Below, one piece after another: positions 27,133 through 34,589 of a DNA stretch of 64,000 nucleotides. Origin of the DNA: Actinopolyspora biskrensis. GTDB lineage: Bacteria; Actinomycetota; Actinomycetes; Mycobacteriales; Pseudonocardiaceae. Position 1 is the stretch's first letter; each line of letters opens with the position of its first letter. Both the position numbers and the translations under genes were made by a program. The stretch covers positions 1,178,001 through 1,242,000 of the forward strand of contig NZ_JACBYW010000001.1 of NCBI RefSeq assembly GCF_013408175.1, given 5' to 3'. Below the pieces are notes generated by a model. It saw only the letters and a program-made list of their open reading frames with translations. It was not told the DNA's origin and made no database searches.

Positions 27133-28199
27133 GTGGTGCTCGCCTTTCCCCGCTGGATCAGTTTCTCCGGGCTCCCGCCGTGGATCACCGTGTAGTAGGG
27201 GTCGTCCGGGTCGATCTCCGTGGCGGAGACCGCGCGGCCGGTGGCCGCCGACTTGTAGAGCGCGGTGAGCAGTTCCAGGACGAGGCGTCCGTCCCGTCCG
27301 CTGCAGGGGGGGCGCTTTCCCGTCCGCATCGCCGTGACCAGTTCGCGCAGCATCCCGCGGTGGGAACTCGGCTCGTCGCGTTCGGGGGTGCGCCAGCGGG
27401 CGATCCGGGTCTCGTCGGTGACGTGCGGTGCCGGGGTGTAGTGCCAGTTCTCGTTGCCGTGCCCGTAGAGGTGGATCAGTTCGAGCGTGGCTTCCGAGCA
27501 GTCCAGGCGGATCCGGCTCGTCTCGTCCGGGGAGAGCACGCTGTTGACGATCGTGGCCAGTGTCCCGGAGGAGAACCGCACCAGCGCGGTGGAGACGTCC
27601 TCGGTGTCGATGTCGTGCCGCAGACGTCCGGTCATCGCCTGCACTTCCGTCCACGGCCCGAGCAGGTGCAGCAGCAGGTCGAGCTGGTGGATGCCGTGTC
27701 CCATCGCCGGGCCACCGCCCTCGGTTTCCCACTTGCCGCGCCAGGGCACGGAGAAGTACCGGGAGTCGCGGTACCAGGTGGTCTGGCAGTGCGCGACCAG
27801 CGGAGTGCCGAGTTCGCCGCTGGACAGCAGCGTGCCGGCGTGTTCGGTTCCCGAGCCGAAGCGCTGTTGGAAGACGAAGGAGGCGTACGGACCGTTCGTT
27901 CCTTCCGCGTCGACCATCTCGTCGTAGCCGGCCAGGGAGAGGCAGGGAGGCTTCTCGCACCACACCCAGGCGCCGGCCCGCAGTGCCTGTTTGACCTGTT
28001 CCACGTGGAGGGCAGGCGGGGTGCAGATGGACACGAGGTCCGGTTTTTCGGCGCTGAGCATCTCGTGCGGGTCGGTGTAGCCCCGCATCGTCCGGTTCTC
28101 CGCGCGGAAGGTCTCCAGTCGGGCGGGGTCGACGTCGACCGCGGCGACGAGGTCGATCTCGTCGTGCTCGGACAGTGCGGACAGGTGGTGTGTCGCCAC
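27129..28199 (-). CDS. Gfo/Idh/MocA family oxidoreductase (second copy), start codon problematic
   Basis: From the GTG at 28199 the product is 356 residues with the CEKP motif (WCEKPPCLS, near residue 80), a GHGIHQLDLLLHLLGPW segment with the likely catalytic His, and a C-terminal domain of normal length. However, the frame continues upstream as RFRAAVIGTGAVATHH, the missing first strand and nucleotide-binding GxGxxA motif. So translation should start about 18 codons earlier, near 28253, where an AGAGGAG ribosome site (28257-28263) precedes GTC-ACG but no ATG, GTG or TTG exists. It is the first gene of the ABC-transporter operon and has a LacI operator upstream. Confidence 0.85.
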   Translation of the reverse strand: MATHHLSALSEHDEIDLVAAVDVDPARLETFRAENRTMRGYTDPHEMLSAEKPDLVSICTPPALHVEQVKQALRAGAWVWCEKPPCLSLAGYDEMVDAEGTNGPYASFVFQQRFGSGTEHAGTLLSSGELGTPLVAHCQTTWYRDSRYFSVPWRGKWETEGGGPAMGHGIHQLDLLLHLLGPWTEVQAMTGRLRHDIDTEDVSTALVRFSSGTLATIVNSVLSPDETSRIRLDCSEATLELIHLYGHGNENWHYTPAPHVTDETRIARWRTPERDEPSSHRGMLRELVTAMRTGKRPPCSGRDGRLVLELLTALYKSAATGRAVSATEIDPDDPYYTVIHGGSPEKLIQRGKASTT

Positions 28200-28302
28200 G
28201 GCGCCGGTGCCGATGACGGCGGCGCGGAAGCGAGTGTTCGCGGGGGACGTGACTTTCTCCTCTCGTGGGCGTCGAGACGCCGCTCGCCTCGAACGAAAAG
28301 TT

Positions 28303-28316
28303 GGAAAGCGCTTTCT
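28303..28316. promoter_or_regulatory. LacI/CcpA-type operator before the ABC sugar operon (GGAAAGCGCTTTCT)
   Basis: Its inner 12 bases, 28304-28315, form a perfect palindrome with central GCGC, the classic CcpA/LacI-type site. It lies about 50 bases upstream of the probable start of the second Gfo/Idh gene, within the presumed promoter of the nine-gene leftward operon. It matches the element at 17770-17783. Confidence 0.8.
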
Positions 28317-28565
28317 AGTGCGGGAGACATTAACCCGCTTGTAACGCTTGCCACAAGAGGAGCGTGCGGGTTCCTTCGGGCCGGGTGGGAGGTGCTCGTC
28401 AGCGTGTTCGAGTCAGTGCTGGTGAGAGGCTCGCCGGGCGAGGTGCCCTGCGCCGGTCCCGCCGGTGCTCCGGAGGGGAAGGGTTCGGTTGCGGTGGGGT
28501 TGCCCGGGCGGGTGTGGCAGGGCGAGCGCGGTTTCCGGTCGCACCGTCAGCGGGGTGTCAGTGAC

Positions 28566-29986
28566 ATGTCCGTCTCCGTGTCCCGGTTCGGTTCCCTGCT
28601 CGACTCGTCGGGGCCGATCGGTGCGGGCGAGCGGAAGGCCGCGGGGGTTTTCGCCGCTGACGAGACCTTTTTCTTCCTCAACGGCAGTTCCGGGGCCAAT
28701 CGTACGATCATGCACGGTTGCGTTGCTCGAGGCGAGAAGATCCTGGTGGACCGCAATTGCCACAAGTGCGTGTGCGACGGGATCACGCTGACCGGTGCTC
28801 GGCCGGAATACCTTCCCGCTCAGCGCAACGGGTACGGGTTGCCCGGCCCCGTTCTCCCGGGGGCGCTTTCCCGTGAGACCGGGAGAACGGAGGGGGCGAC
28901 CTACGCCGTCGTCACGAATTCCACCTACGACGGGTTCTGTTACGACACGAACCGGGCGGCGGACTCGTTCGCCGCCTCGGTACGGGACCTGCACTTCGAC
29001 GAGGCCTGGTTCGGCCACGCCGCTTTCCTCCCCCTGTACAGGGGGAGGTATGCCATGGCGGTTTCCCGCGGAGAGGACGATCAGCTGATCTGCTCAGCTC
29101 AGTCCGCCCACAAGGTGCTCGCCGCGCTCTCACAGAGCTCCATGATCCATGTTCGTGCTCGTCGTGGTCGTGTCGACCGGCATCGTTTCAACCTCACCTA
29201 CGCGATGCACGCCTCCACCTCCTCGTCGTATCCGATGCTCGCCGGGCTCGACGTCGCGGCGACTATGTTGGAGGGGGGGTCGGGCCCCGTGCTGATCGAC
29301 GACGTCGTGCGCGAAGCTGTCCGGTTCCGGCAGGGCGTTTCCGCGAAAGCGGAGACGGCTCGACGGGAGGACGACTGGTTCTTCGACATCTGGCAACCAC
29401 CCGAGGTGGCCGACCCCGTGGACGGGAAGCGGTACTCGTTCGGCAACGCGCCCGCTGAGCTGTTACGCACGGTCCCCGATTGCTGGGTGCTGGATCCTGC
29501 GGAGGACTGGCACGGCTTCTCCGGGGTGGAGATCTGCTCTCAGAGGTGGTGTCCGGACTGGTGGACGAGTACCCGGACCACTACCGTGGTGTCACTCTGC
29601 CCGGCCTCGCGGCCCGGACGCAGGATCACTTGAGGCAGTGGGATCTACCGGGACGGTTGAAGGATGCCTGTTCCTGTCTTCCACGGCGGTGCCGCACCCC
29701 CGCCGAGGCGCATGATGAGCTGGTGCGCGACAGGCTGCGTCGGGTACCGCTGGAAAAGCTGCACCACTCCGTGGCGGCCAGCATGGTGGTTCCCGTGCCG
29801 CCGGGGGCGCCGATTCTGATGCCCGGCGAGGCCACCGGACCGCGCCGCGGTGCGTTCACCGGCTACCTGTTCGGACTGCGTGATTTCGATCGGAGTTTTC
29901 CGGGGTTCGAACACGACGTGCGCGGTTTGACGAGGGATCGCTCGGGGGAGTACTGGATCGACTGCCTTCGGGATGCGTCCGGGTGA
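28566..29986 (+). pseudogene. Decayed Orn/Lys/Arg decarboxylase (PLP fold type I)
   Basis: Frame one (from ATG 28566 to a stop at 29633) carries the family core: SVSVSRFGSLLDSSGPIG, LNGSSGANRTIMHG, LVDRNCHKCVCDG and the PLP-lysine motif SAQSAHKVLAALSQ. Frame two (from about 29520 to 29986) carries the C-terminal domain: MVVPVPPGAPILMPGE, FDRSFPGFEHDVRGL and GEYWIDCL. The junction near 29520 combines a frameshift with loss of roughly 90 residues, because WHGF jumps directly to the segment before EYPDHYRG. The N-terminal wing domain is also missing. Intact family members decarboxylate lysine, arginine or ornithine and are around 700-750 residues. This copy should be non-functional. Confidence 0.85.
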
Positions 29987-30033
29987 TTCCGGGATATCTC
30001 GGAGAGGGAATCGAGAACGCGTGTGGGCGAGCC

Positions 30034-30062
30034 GTTCGGATCCGCTCGGCGCGGATCCGAAC
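30034..30062. terminator. Hairpin between convergent pseudogene and DUF2690 gene
   Basis: Perfect 12-bp arms (30034-30045 and 30051-30062) with a 5-base loop lie between the pseudogene stop at 29986 and the DUF2690 stop at 30074. The hairpin can serve both directions. Confidence 0.7.
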
Positions 30063-30073
30063 GTGGCAGTTGT

Positions 30074-30532
30074 TCAGCAGCCGCTCGAGTTCACCACGGC
30101 GTCCCAGTCGCCGTAGTTCCAGTCGGCGGCGCCGATCCCGCAGTTGTCGCCGGGGGAGTAGATCATGTTGCTCCAGTGCGTTCCTGCCGCCGAGGAGGCG
30201 TAGTAGGAGAATCCCTCGGATCGGTCGTGGTCCTCGACGCGCATTTCCAGTTTGCCGTCGGAGCGACTGCTTCCTCCCGCGTAGTTGCCGACGTAGAGCC
30301 AGTTGGTCTTGCAGGTGGTGGAGTAGCGCAGCTTGAAGGTGCCCTTCGAGGAGCTGACGGTGTCGACGGTGATGGCGCTGTCGTCACAGCCCGTTCGAGC
30401 CGGGTCGAGATCGTCGCAGCCCGCGCCGCCGCAGGTGGCCGGGGTGGAAGCAGCTTGGGCCGAAGTCGCCGGTGCGGCCAGCGGAACGAGGAGGACGGCG
30501 AGAGGCAACGCCGGGAGGGCGAATTTGCGCAT
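30074..30532 (-). CDS. Secreted DUF2690 domain protein
   Basis: The 152-residue protein has a Sec signal peptide (MRKFALP, hydrophobic core to residue 22, Ala-rich cleavage near SAQAAS). It has the DUF2690 pattern: Cys-Gly pairs in CGGAGCDDLDPARTGC, then KLRYSTTCKTNW, and three further Cys. DUF2690 proteins are small actinobacterial extracellular proteins without known activity. I start at the ATG at 30532, which has GGGAG about 10 bases upstream, because the longer frame adds a charged stretch ahead of the signal peptide. It stands alone. Confidence 0.8.
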   Translation of the reverse strand: MRKFALPALPLAVLLVPLAAPATSAQAASTPATCGGAGCDDLDPARTGCDDSAITVDTVSSSKGTFKLRYSTTCKTNWLYVGNYAGGSSRSDGKLEMRVEDHDRSEGFSYYASSAAGTHWSNMIYSPGDNCGIGAADWNYGDWDAVVNSSGC

Positions 30533-30784
30533 GACTACCAACTCCCGAGATTTCGAGGAACCGGAATGGGGCGAGCGTTCTCGCGGGGAGCACATCGATT
30601 CGGATCTCCCGTGTCCCGGTGAGGACGTTCCGGATCATCATGCGCCCGAATCTCGGGGGGTTCCAGGGCGGTTTCCGTTCTGAACCCGTTCGGAGCAGGA
30701 AATTCAACCTTTTAGTTCCCGCCCCGAACGAGGTGTTGCGGGAATTCTCCCGCCGGTGACCGTGTTTCGGTTTTCCCGGGGCGT

Positions 30785-31492
30785 TCATTCCTCCGGGGCG
30801 GCCGCGGCGTAGTAGCCCCTGATGTGGTCGGCCACGCGCTCACCGGCCAGGCCGGCGGCGCCGTCGCGCACGGCGGCGGTGATCGCCCTGTGCTCCGCGC
30901 GCAGCCGGTTCGCGGTGTCCTCCCAGGAGCCCAGGGCGTCCGCGATCCGCCCGGTGTAGGTCTCGATCGAGTCCCGCAGTCCGCTCATCATCGCGGTCAC
31001 CACCTGGTTTCCCGCCGCCCGCGTCAGCGTGAGGTGGAACTGCGCGTCGAGCGCGAGGAAGTCCTGCCGGGACAGTTCGGGATCGTCCATCGCGTCGAGC
31101 AGTTCTTCGGCCTCGGACAGGTCCACCGGCTCCGGGCGGGCGGCCAGCTCGGACACCGAGGAGGTCTCCAGGACCACCCGGGTGCGGACCACGTCCGGCA
31201 CCGGGAAGCCCTGCCCCGCCACCTGCAGCCGCATCAGGGCGCTCATTCCGCCGGTCGGGCGGGTGAGGATGATCGCTCCCGCATCCGGGCCGGATCCGGT
31301 CTGCGCGCGCAGCACCCCCAGCGCCTCCAGCACGCGCATCGCCTCGCGCACCGAGGAACGCCCGACGTTGAGCTCGCCGGCCAGGGCGCGTTCGCCCGGG
31401 ACTCGCTGTCCGGGGGTGAGCCTGCCGTTGAGCAGGTCGGACTCGATGTGTGCGAGTACTCGTTCCCAAGCGCGCGGAGCAGCGGTGGTCAT
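30785..31492 (-). CDS. lldR: FadR/GntR-family regulator of the L-lactate operon (LldR-like)
   Basis: The 235-residue protein has an N-terminal winged helix (about 8-75; VPGERALAGELNVGRSSVREAMRVLEALGVL) and an all-helical FCD ligand-binding domain with metal-binding residues in DFLALDAQFHLTLT (Asp and His) and RAEHRAITAAV. It is divergent from lutABC, which fits an LldR-type L-lactate-responsive repressor. A 13-base palindrome of GntR/FadR type sits in the 155-base divergent region. The start ATG at 31492 was chosen because the winged-helix domain begins right after it. Confidence 0.85.
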   Translation of the reverse strand: MTTAAPRAWERVLAHIESDLLNGRLTPGQRVPGERALAGELNVGRSSVREAMRVLEALGVLRAQTGSGPDAGAIILTRPTGGMSALMRLQVAGQGFPVPDVVRTRVVLETSSVSELAARPEPVDLSEAEELLDAMDDPELSRQDFLALDAQFHLTLTRAAGNQVVTAMMSGLRDSIETYTGRIADALGSWEDTANRLRAEHRAITAAVRDGAAGLAGERVADHIRGYYAAAAPEE

Positions 31493-31618
31493 GCGGCCGA
31501 GTCTATCGGCGTCGCCGCGTGGTCTCCCGCTGCTCGCGTCCGTTCGAGCGAGCACACTCGGAGAACGGGTGATCGTTCTCCCGACGGGGACTTCACGGTC
31601 GGTCGAAGGTGGCCTAGT

Positions 31619-31631
31619 GTGGTCAGACCAC
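31619..31631. promoter_or_regulatory. FadR-type operator upstream of lutA (GTGGTCAGACCAC)
   Basis: This perfect odd palindrome carries the TGGTCnGACCA pattern of FadR/LldR/PdhR regulators and lies 17 bases before the lutA start codon. It probably overlaps the transcription start or lies just downstream, so bound LldR would block lutABC transcription. Confidence 0.82.
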
Positions 31632-31647
31632 AGAGGGAAGGAAGGAA

Positions 31648-32415
31648 ATGCGCGTCGCACTGTTCGCCACGTGTCTGGGCGACACCCTGTTCCCGGACGC
31701 GGTCAAGGCCACGGCCGTCCTGCTCACCAGGCTCGGGCAGGAAGTGGTGTTCCCGCCCGGCCAGACGTGCTGCGGGCAGATGCACGTCAACACCGGCTAC
31801 CAGGCCGACGCGTTGCCGCTGGTGCGCAACTACACCGCGGACTTCGCCGACGAGTCGATCGACGCCGTGGTCGCGCCCTCCGGCTCCTGCGTGGGCTCGA
31901 TCCGCCACCAGCACGCGATCGTGGCCGAGCGCTACGGGGACCGGTCCCTGCGCGAACGGGTGGAGCGGGCCGGCGCCAAGACCTACGAGCTGTCCGAGTT
32001 CCTCGTCGACGTGCTGGGGGTCACCGACGTCGGCGCGTACTTCCCCCACCGGGTGACCTACCACCCGACGTGCCACTCGCTGCGGATGCTGCGGGTCGGG
32101 GACAAACCGCTGCGGCTGCTGAAGCAGGTGCGCGAGATCGACCTGGTCGAACTGCCCGGTGCCGAGGAGTGCTGCGGTTTCGGGGGGACCTTCGCGCTCA
32201 AGAACTCCGAGACCTCCACGGCGATGCTCTCGGACAAGATGCGCGCGGTGACCACGACCGGCGCGGAGTTCTGCAGCGCGGGCGATTCCTCCTGCCTGAT
32301 GCACATCGGCGGTGGGCTCTCCCGGCTGCGCACCGGGATCGGCACGGTGCACCTGGCAGAGGTACTCGCTTCCACCGAGCAGCGGGTCCGTCCGGAAGAG
32401 GAGGTTTCCGCATGA
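31648..32415 (+). CDS. lutA: L-lactate oxidation complex subunit LutA (CCG-domain Fe-S protein)
   Basis: The 255-residue protein has two cysteine-rich CCG domains, with TCCGQMHVNTGY near residue 40 and EECCGFGGTFALK near 173, and conserved HPTCHSLRML. LutA/LldE works with LutB and LutC to oxidise L-lactate to pyruvate, passing electrons to the membrane. An extended purine-rich AGGGAAGGAAGGAA precedes the ATG. Its stop overlaps the lutB start (ATGA). Confidence 0.93.
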   Translation: MRVALFATCLGDTLFPDAVKATAVLLTRLGQEVVFPPGQTCCGQMHVNTGYQADALPLVRNYTADFADESIDAVVAPSGSCVGSIRHQHAIVAERYGDRSLRERVERAGAKTYELSEFLVDVLGVTDVGAYFPHRVTYHPTCHSLRMLRVGDKPLRLLKQVREIDLVELPGAEECCGFGGTFALKNSETSTAMLSDKMRAVTTTGAEFCSAGDSSCLMHIGGGLSRLRTGIGTVHLAEVLASTEQRVRPEEEVSA

Positions 32416-33938
32416 GCAGCGCGTTCCTCGGGATTCCCACCCCGCCGCCCCGGGCCCCGTACGCGACCGGGCACCTGCGCGGTGACCAGTCCTTCCCGGA
32501 CGCGGCGCACACCGCGCTGGACAACACGCAGCAGCGGCGCAACCTGGGCAAGGCCACCGCGACGATCCGGGGCAAGCGCGACCGGATGGCCGACGAGCTG
32601 CCCGACTGGGAGGAGCTGCGTTCGGCGGGGGCGGCGCTCAAGGCGGATGTGCTGGCCCGGCTTCCCGAGCTGCTCGAGCGGTTCGAACGCGAGGTGACCG
32701 AGCGCGGGGGAGTGGTGCACTGGGCCCGCGACGCCGACGAGGCCAACGAGATCGTCACCCGCCTGGTGGCGGAGAAGGGCTCGGACGAGGTCCTGAAGGT
32801 GAAGTCGATGGCCACCCAGGAGATCGGGCTCAACGAGCACCTGGAGTCCGCGGGGATAGCGCCCGTGGAGACCGATCTGGCCGAGTTGATCGTCCAGCTG
32901 GGAGCCGATCGGCCCTCGCACATCCTCGTTCCGGCCATCCACCGCAACCGCGCGGAGATCCGGGACATCTTCCTGCGCGAGATGCCGGGGGTGGATCCGA
33001 ACCTGGACGACGATCCGGTGCGGCTGGCCGAGGAGGCCCGCAAGTACCTGCGTTCCAAGTTCATGAGCACGCGGGTGGCGATCTCGGGGGCGAACTTCGG
33101 CGTGGCCGACACGGGCACGCTGAGCGTGGTCGAGTCCGAGGGCAACGGTCGGATGTGTCTGACCATGCCGGAAACGCTCATCACGGTGATGGGCATCGAG
33201 AAGCTCGTCCCGAGCTTCACCGATCTCGAGGTTTTCCTCCAGCTGCTGCCGCGTTCCTCCACGGGGGAGCGGATGAACCCCTACACCTCGATGTGGACGG
33301 GGGTGACAGAGGGGGACGGTCCGGGTGAGTTCCACCTGGTGCTGCTGGACAACGGGCGCAGCGCCACCCTGGCCGACGGTGTGGGGCGGGAGGCGTTGCA
33401 GTGCATCCGCTGCTCGGCCTGCCTGAACGTGTGCCCGGTGTACGAGCGCACCGGGGGCAAGGCCTACGGGTCGACCTATCCGGGGCCGATCGGCGCGGTG
33501 CTCACCCCGCAGCTGGCGGGGATGCACGAGTCGCGGGACGATCCGAACGCCTCGCTGCCGTACGCGTCGAGCCTGTGCGGGGCGTGCTACGACGTGTGCC
33601 CGGTCAAGATCGACATTCCTTCGCTGCTGGTGGAGCTGCGCCACCAGCACGTGGAGCAGAGCCGCTACACCGCCGAGGCCGCGATGATGCGGGCCTCCTC
33701 GCTGGCCATGTCCTCGGCCAAGCGTTTCACCAAGGCGCAGCGCGCGTCCCGGCTGGGCCGGGTGCTCGGGGGCGCGGACGGGCGGATCAGCGCTCTTCCG
33801 CCGCCGTTGAACGCCTGGACCTCCGCGCGGGATCTTCCCGCGCCCCCGAAGCGGACGTTCCGCGAGTGGTGGGACTCGGAGGACGGCCGGGAAGCGGTCC
33901 GGGCTGCCCGTCGCGAGGCGGAGCGAGGTGAGTCGTGA
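32412..33938 (+). CDS. lutB: L-lactate oxidation complex iron-sulfur subunit LutB
   Basis: The 508-residue protein has an N-terminal LUD domain (KSMATQEIGLNEHLESAG; ISGANFGVADTGTLSVVESEGN) and a C-terminal ferredoxin-like domain with two 4Fe-4S motifs: CIRCSACLNVCP near residue 330, and CGACYDVCP near 392. The tail contains KRTFREWW, typical of the family. It is the electron-transfer subunit of the LutABC/LldEFG complex. The ATG at 32412 overlaps the lutA stop. The start was fixed there because the frame upstream runs antisense to the regulator and through lutA out of register. Confidence 0.93.
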   Translation: MSSAFLGIPTPPPRAPYATGHLRGDQSFPDAAHTALDNTQQRRNLGKATATIRGKRDRMADELPDWEELRSAGAALKADVLARLPELLERFEREVTERGGVVHWARDADEANEIVTRLVAEKGSDEVLKVKSMATQEIGLNEHLESAGIAPVETDLAELIVQLGADRPSHILVPAIHRNRAEIRDIFLREMPGVDPNLDDDPVRLAEEARKYLRSKFMSTRVAISGANFGVADTGTLSVVESEGNGRMCLTMPETLITVMGIEKLVPSFTDLEVFLQLLPRSSTGERMNPYTSMWTGVTEGDGPGEFHLVLLDNGRSATLADGVGREALQCIRCSACLNVCPVYERTGGKAYGSTYPGPIGAVLTPQLAGMHESRDDPNASLPYASSLCGACYDVCPVKIDIPSLLVELRHQHVEQSRYTAEAAMMRASSLAMSSAKRFTKAQRASRLGRVLGGADGRISALPPPLNAWTSARDLPAPPKRTFREWWDSEDGREAVRAARREAERGES

Positions 33939-34558
33939 ACGCGCGTGATGTCGTGTTGGGACGGGTGCGGGACGCGCTGGCCGCCGCGCCCCCGGAGCCG
34001 GTCACCGTTCCCCGCGATTACCGGGGGCGACGTGAGCTGCCCGACGAGCAGCGGATGGAGCTGCTCGTGGACCGGCTCGGCGAGTACCGGGCGGATGTGT
34101 ACCGGTGTTCGGTGGCGGAGACTGCGGCCACGGTCGCCGAGGCTCTCGGGGACGTGCGGCTGGTCGCCGTGCCCGGCGGGCTGGACGGCTCCTGGACGGA
34201 GGAGCTCACCGGCCGGGTCGAGGTCGACTCGGCGGAGTTGCCCGTCCGGTGGTTGGAGGACGTGGACGGGGTGGTGACCTCCTCGGCGGTGACGTGCGCC
34301 GAGACCGGGACCGTCTTCCTGGACGCGTCGGCCGATCAGGGCAGGCGGGCGCTGACCCTGGTGCCGGATCTGCACGTGTGCGTGGTGGATCTGTCCTCCG
34401 TGGTCGTCGGTGTGCCCGAGGCGGTGGGCAGGCTCGACCCCGTGCGCCCGACGACCATGATCAGTGGCCCTTCGGCGACCTCGGACATCGAGCTGGACCG
34501 GGTCGAGGGGGTGCACGGTCCGCGCACGCTGCGCGTGGTGGTGCGAGTGGACGGCTGA
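33935..34558 (+). CDS. lutC: L-lactate oxidation complex subunit LutC (LUD domain)
   Basis: The 207-residue protein is a stand-alone LUD/YkgG domain. It has TCAETGTVFLDASADQGRRALTLVPDLHVCVV in the core and the C-terminal hallmark ISGPSATSDIELDRVEGVHGPRTL. It completes lutABC. The GTG start at 33935 overlaps the lutB stop (GTGA), so the three genes are translationally coupled. Confidence 0.92.
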   Translation: MNARDVVLGRVRDALAAAPPEPVTVPRDYRGRRELPDEQRMELLVDRLGEYRADVYRCSVAETAATVAEALGDVRLVAVPGGLDGSWTEELTGRVEVDSAELPVRWLEDVDGVVTSSAVTCAETGTVFLDASADQGRRALTLVPDLHVCVVDLSSVVVGVPEAVGRLDPVRPTTMISGPSATSDIELDRVEGVHGPRTLRVVVRVDG

Positions 34559-34589
34559 GGTAGGAGGGCGGAGGAGTCGGCCCGCCAGC

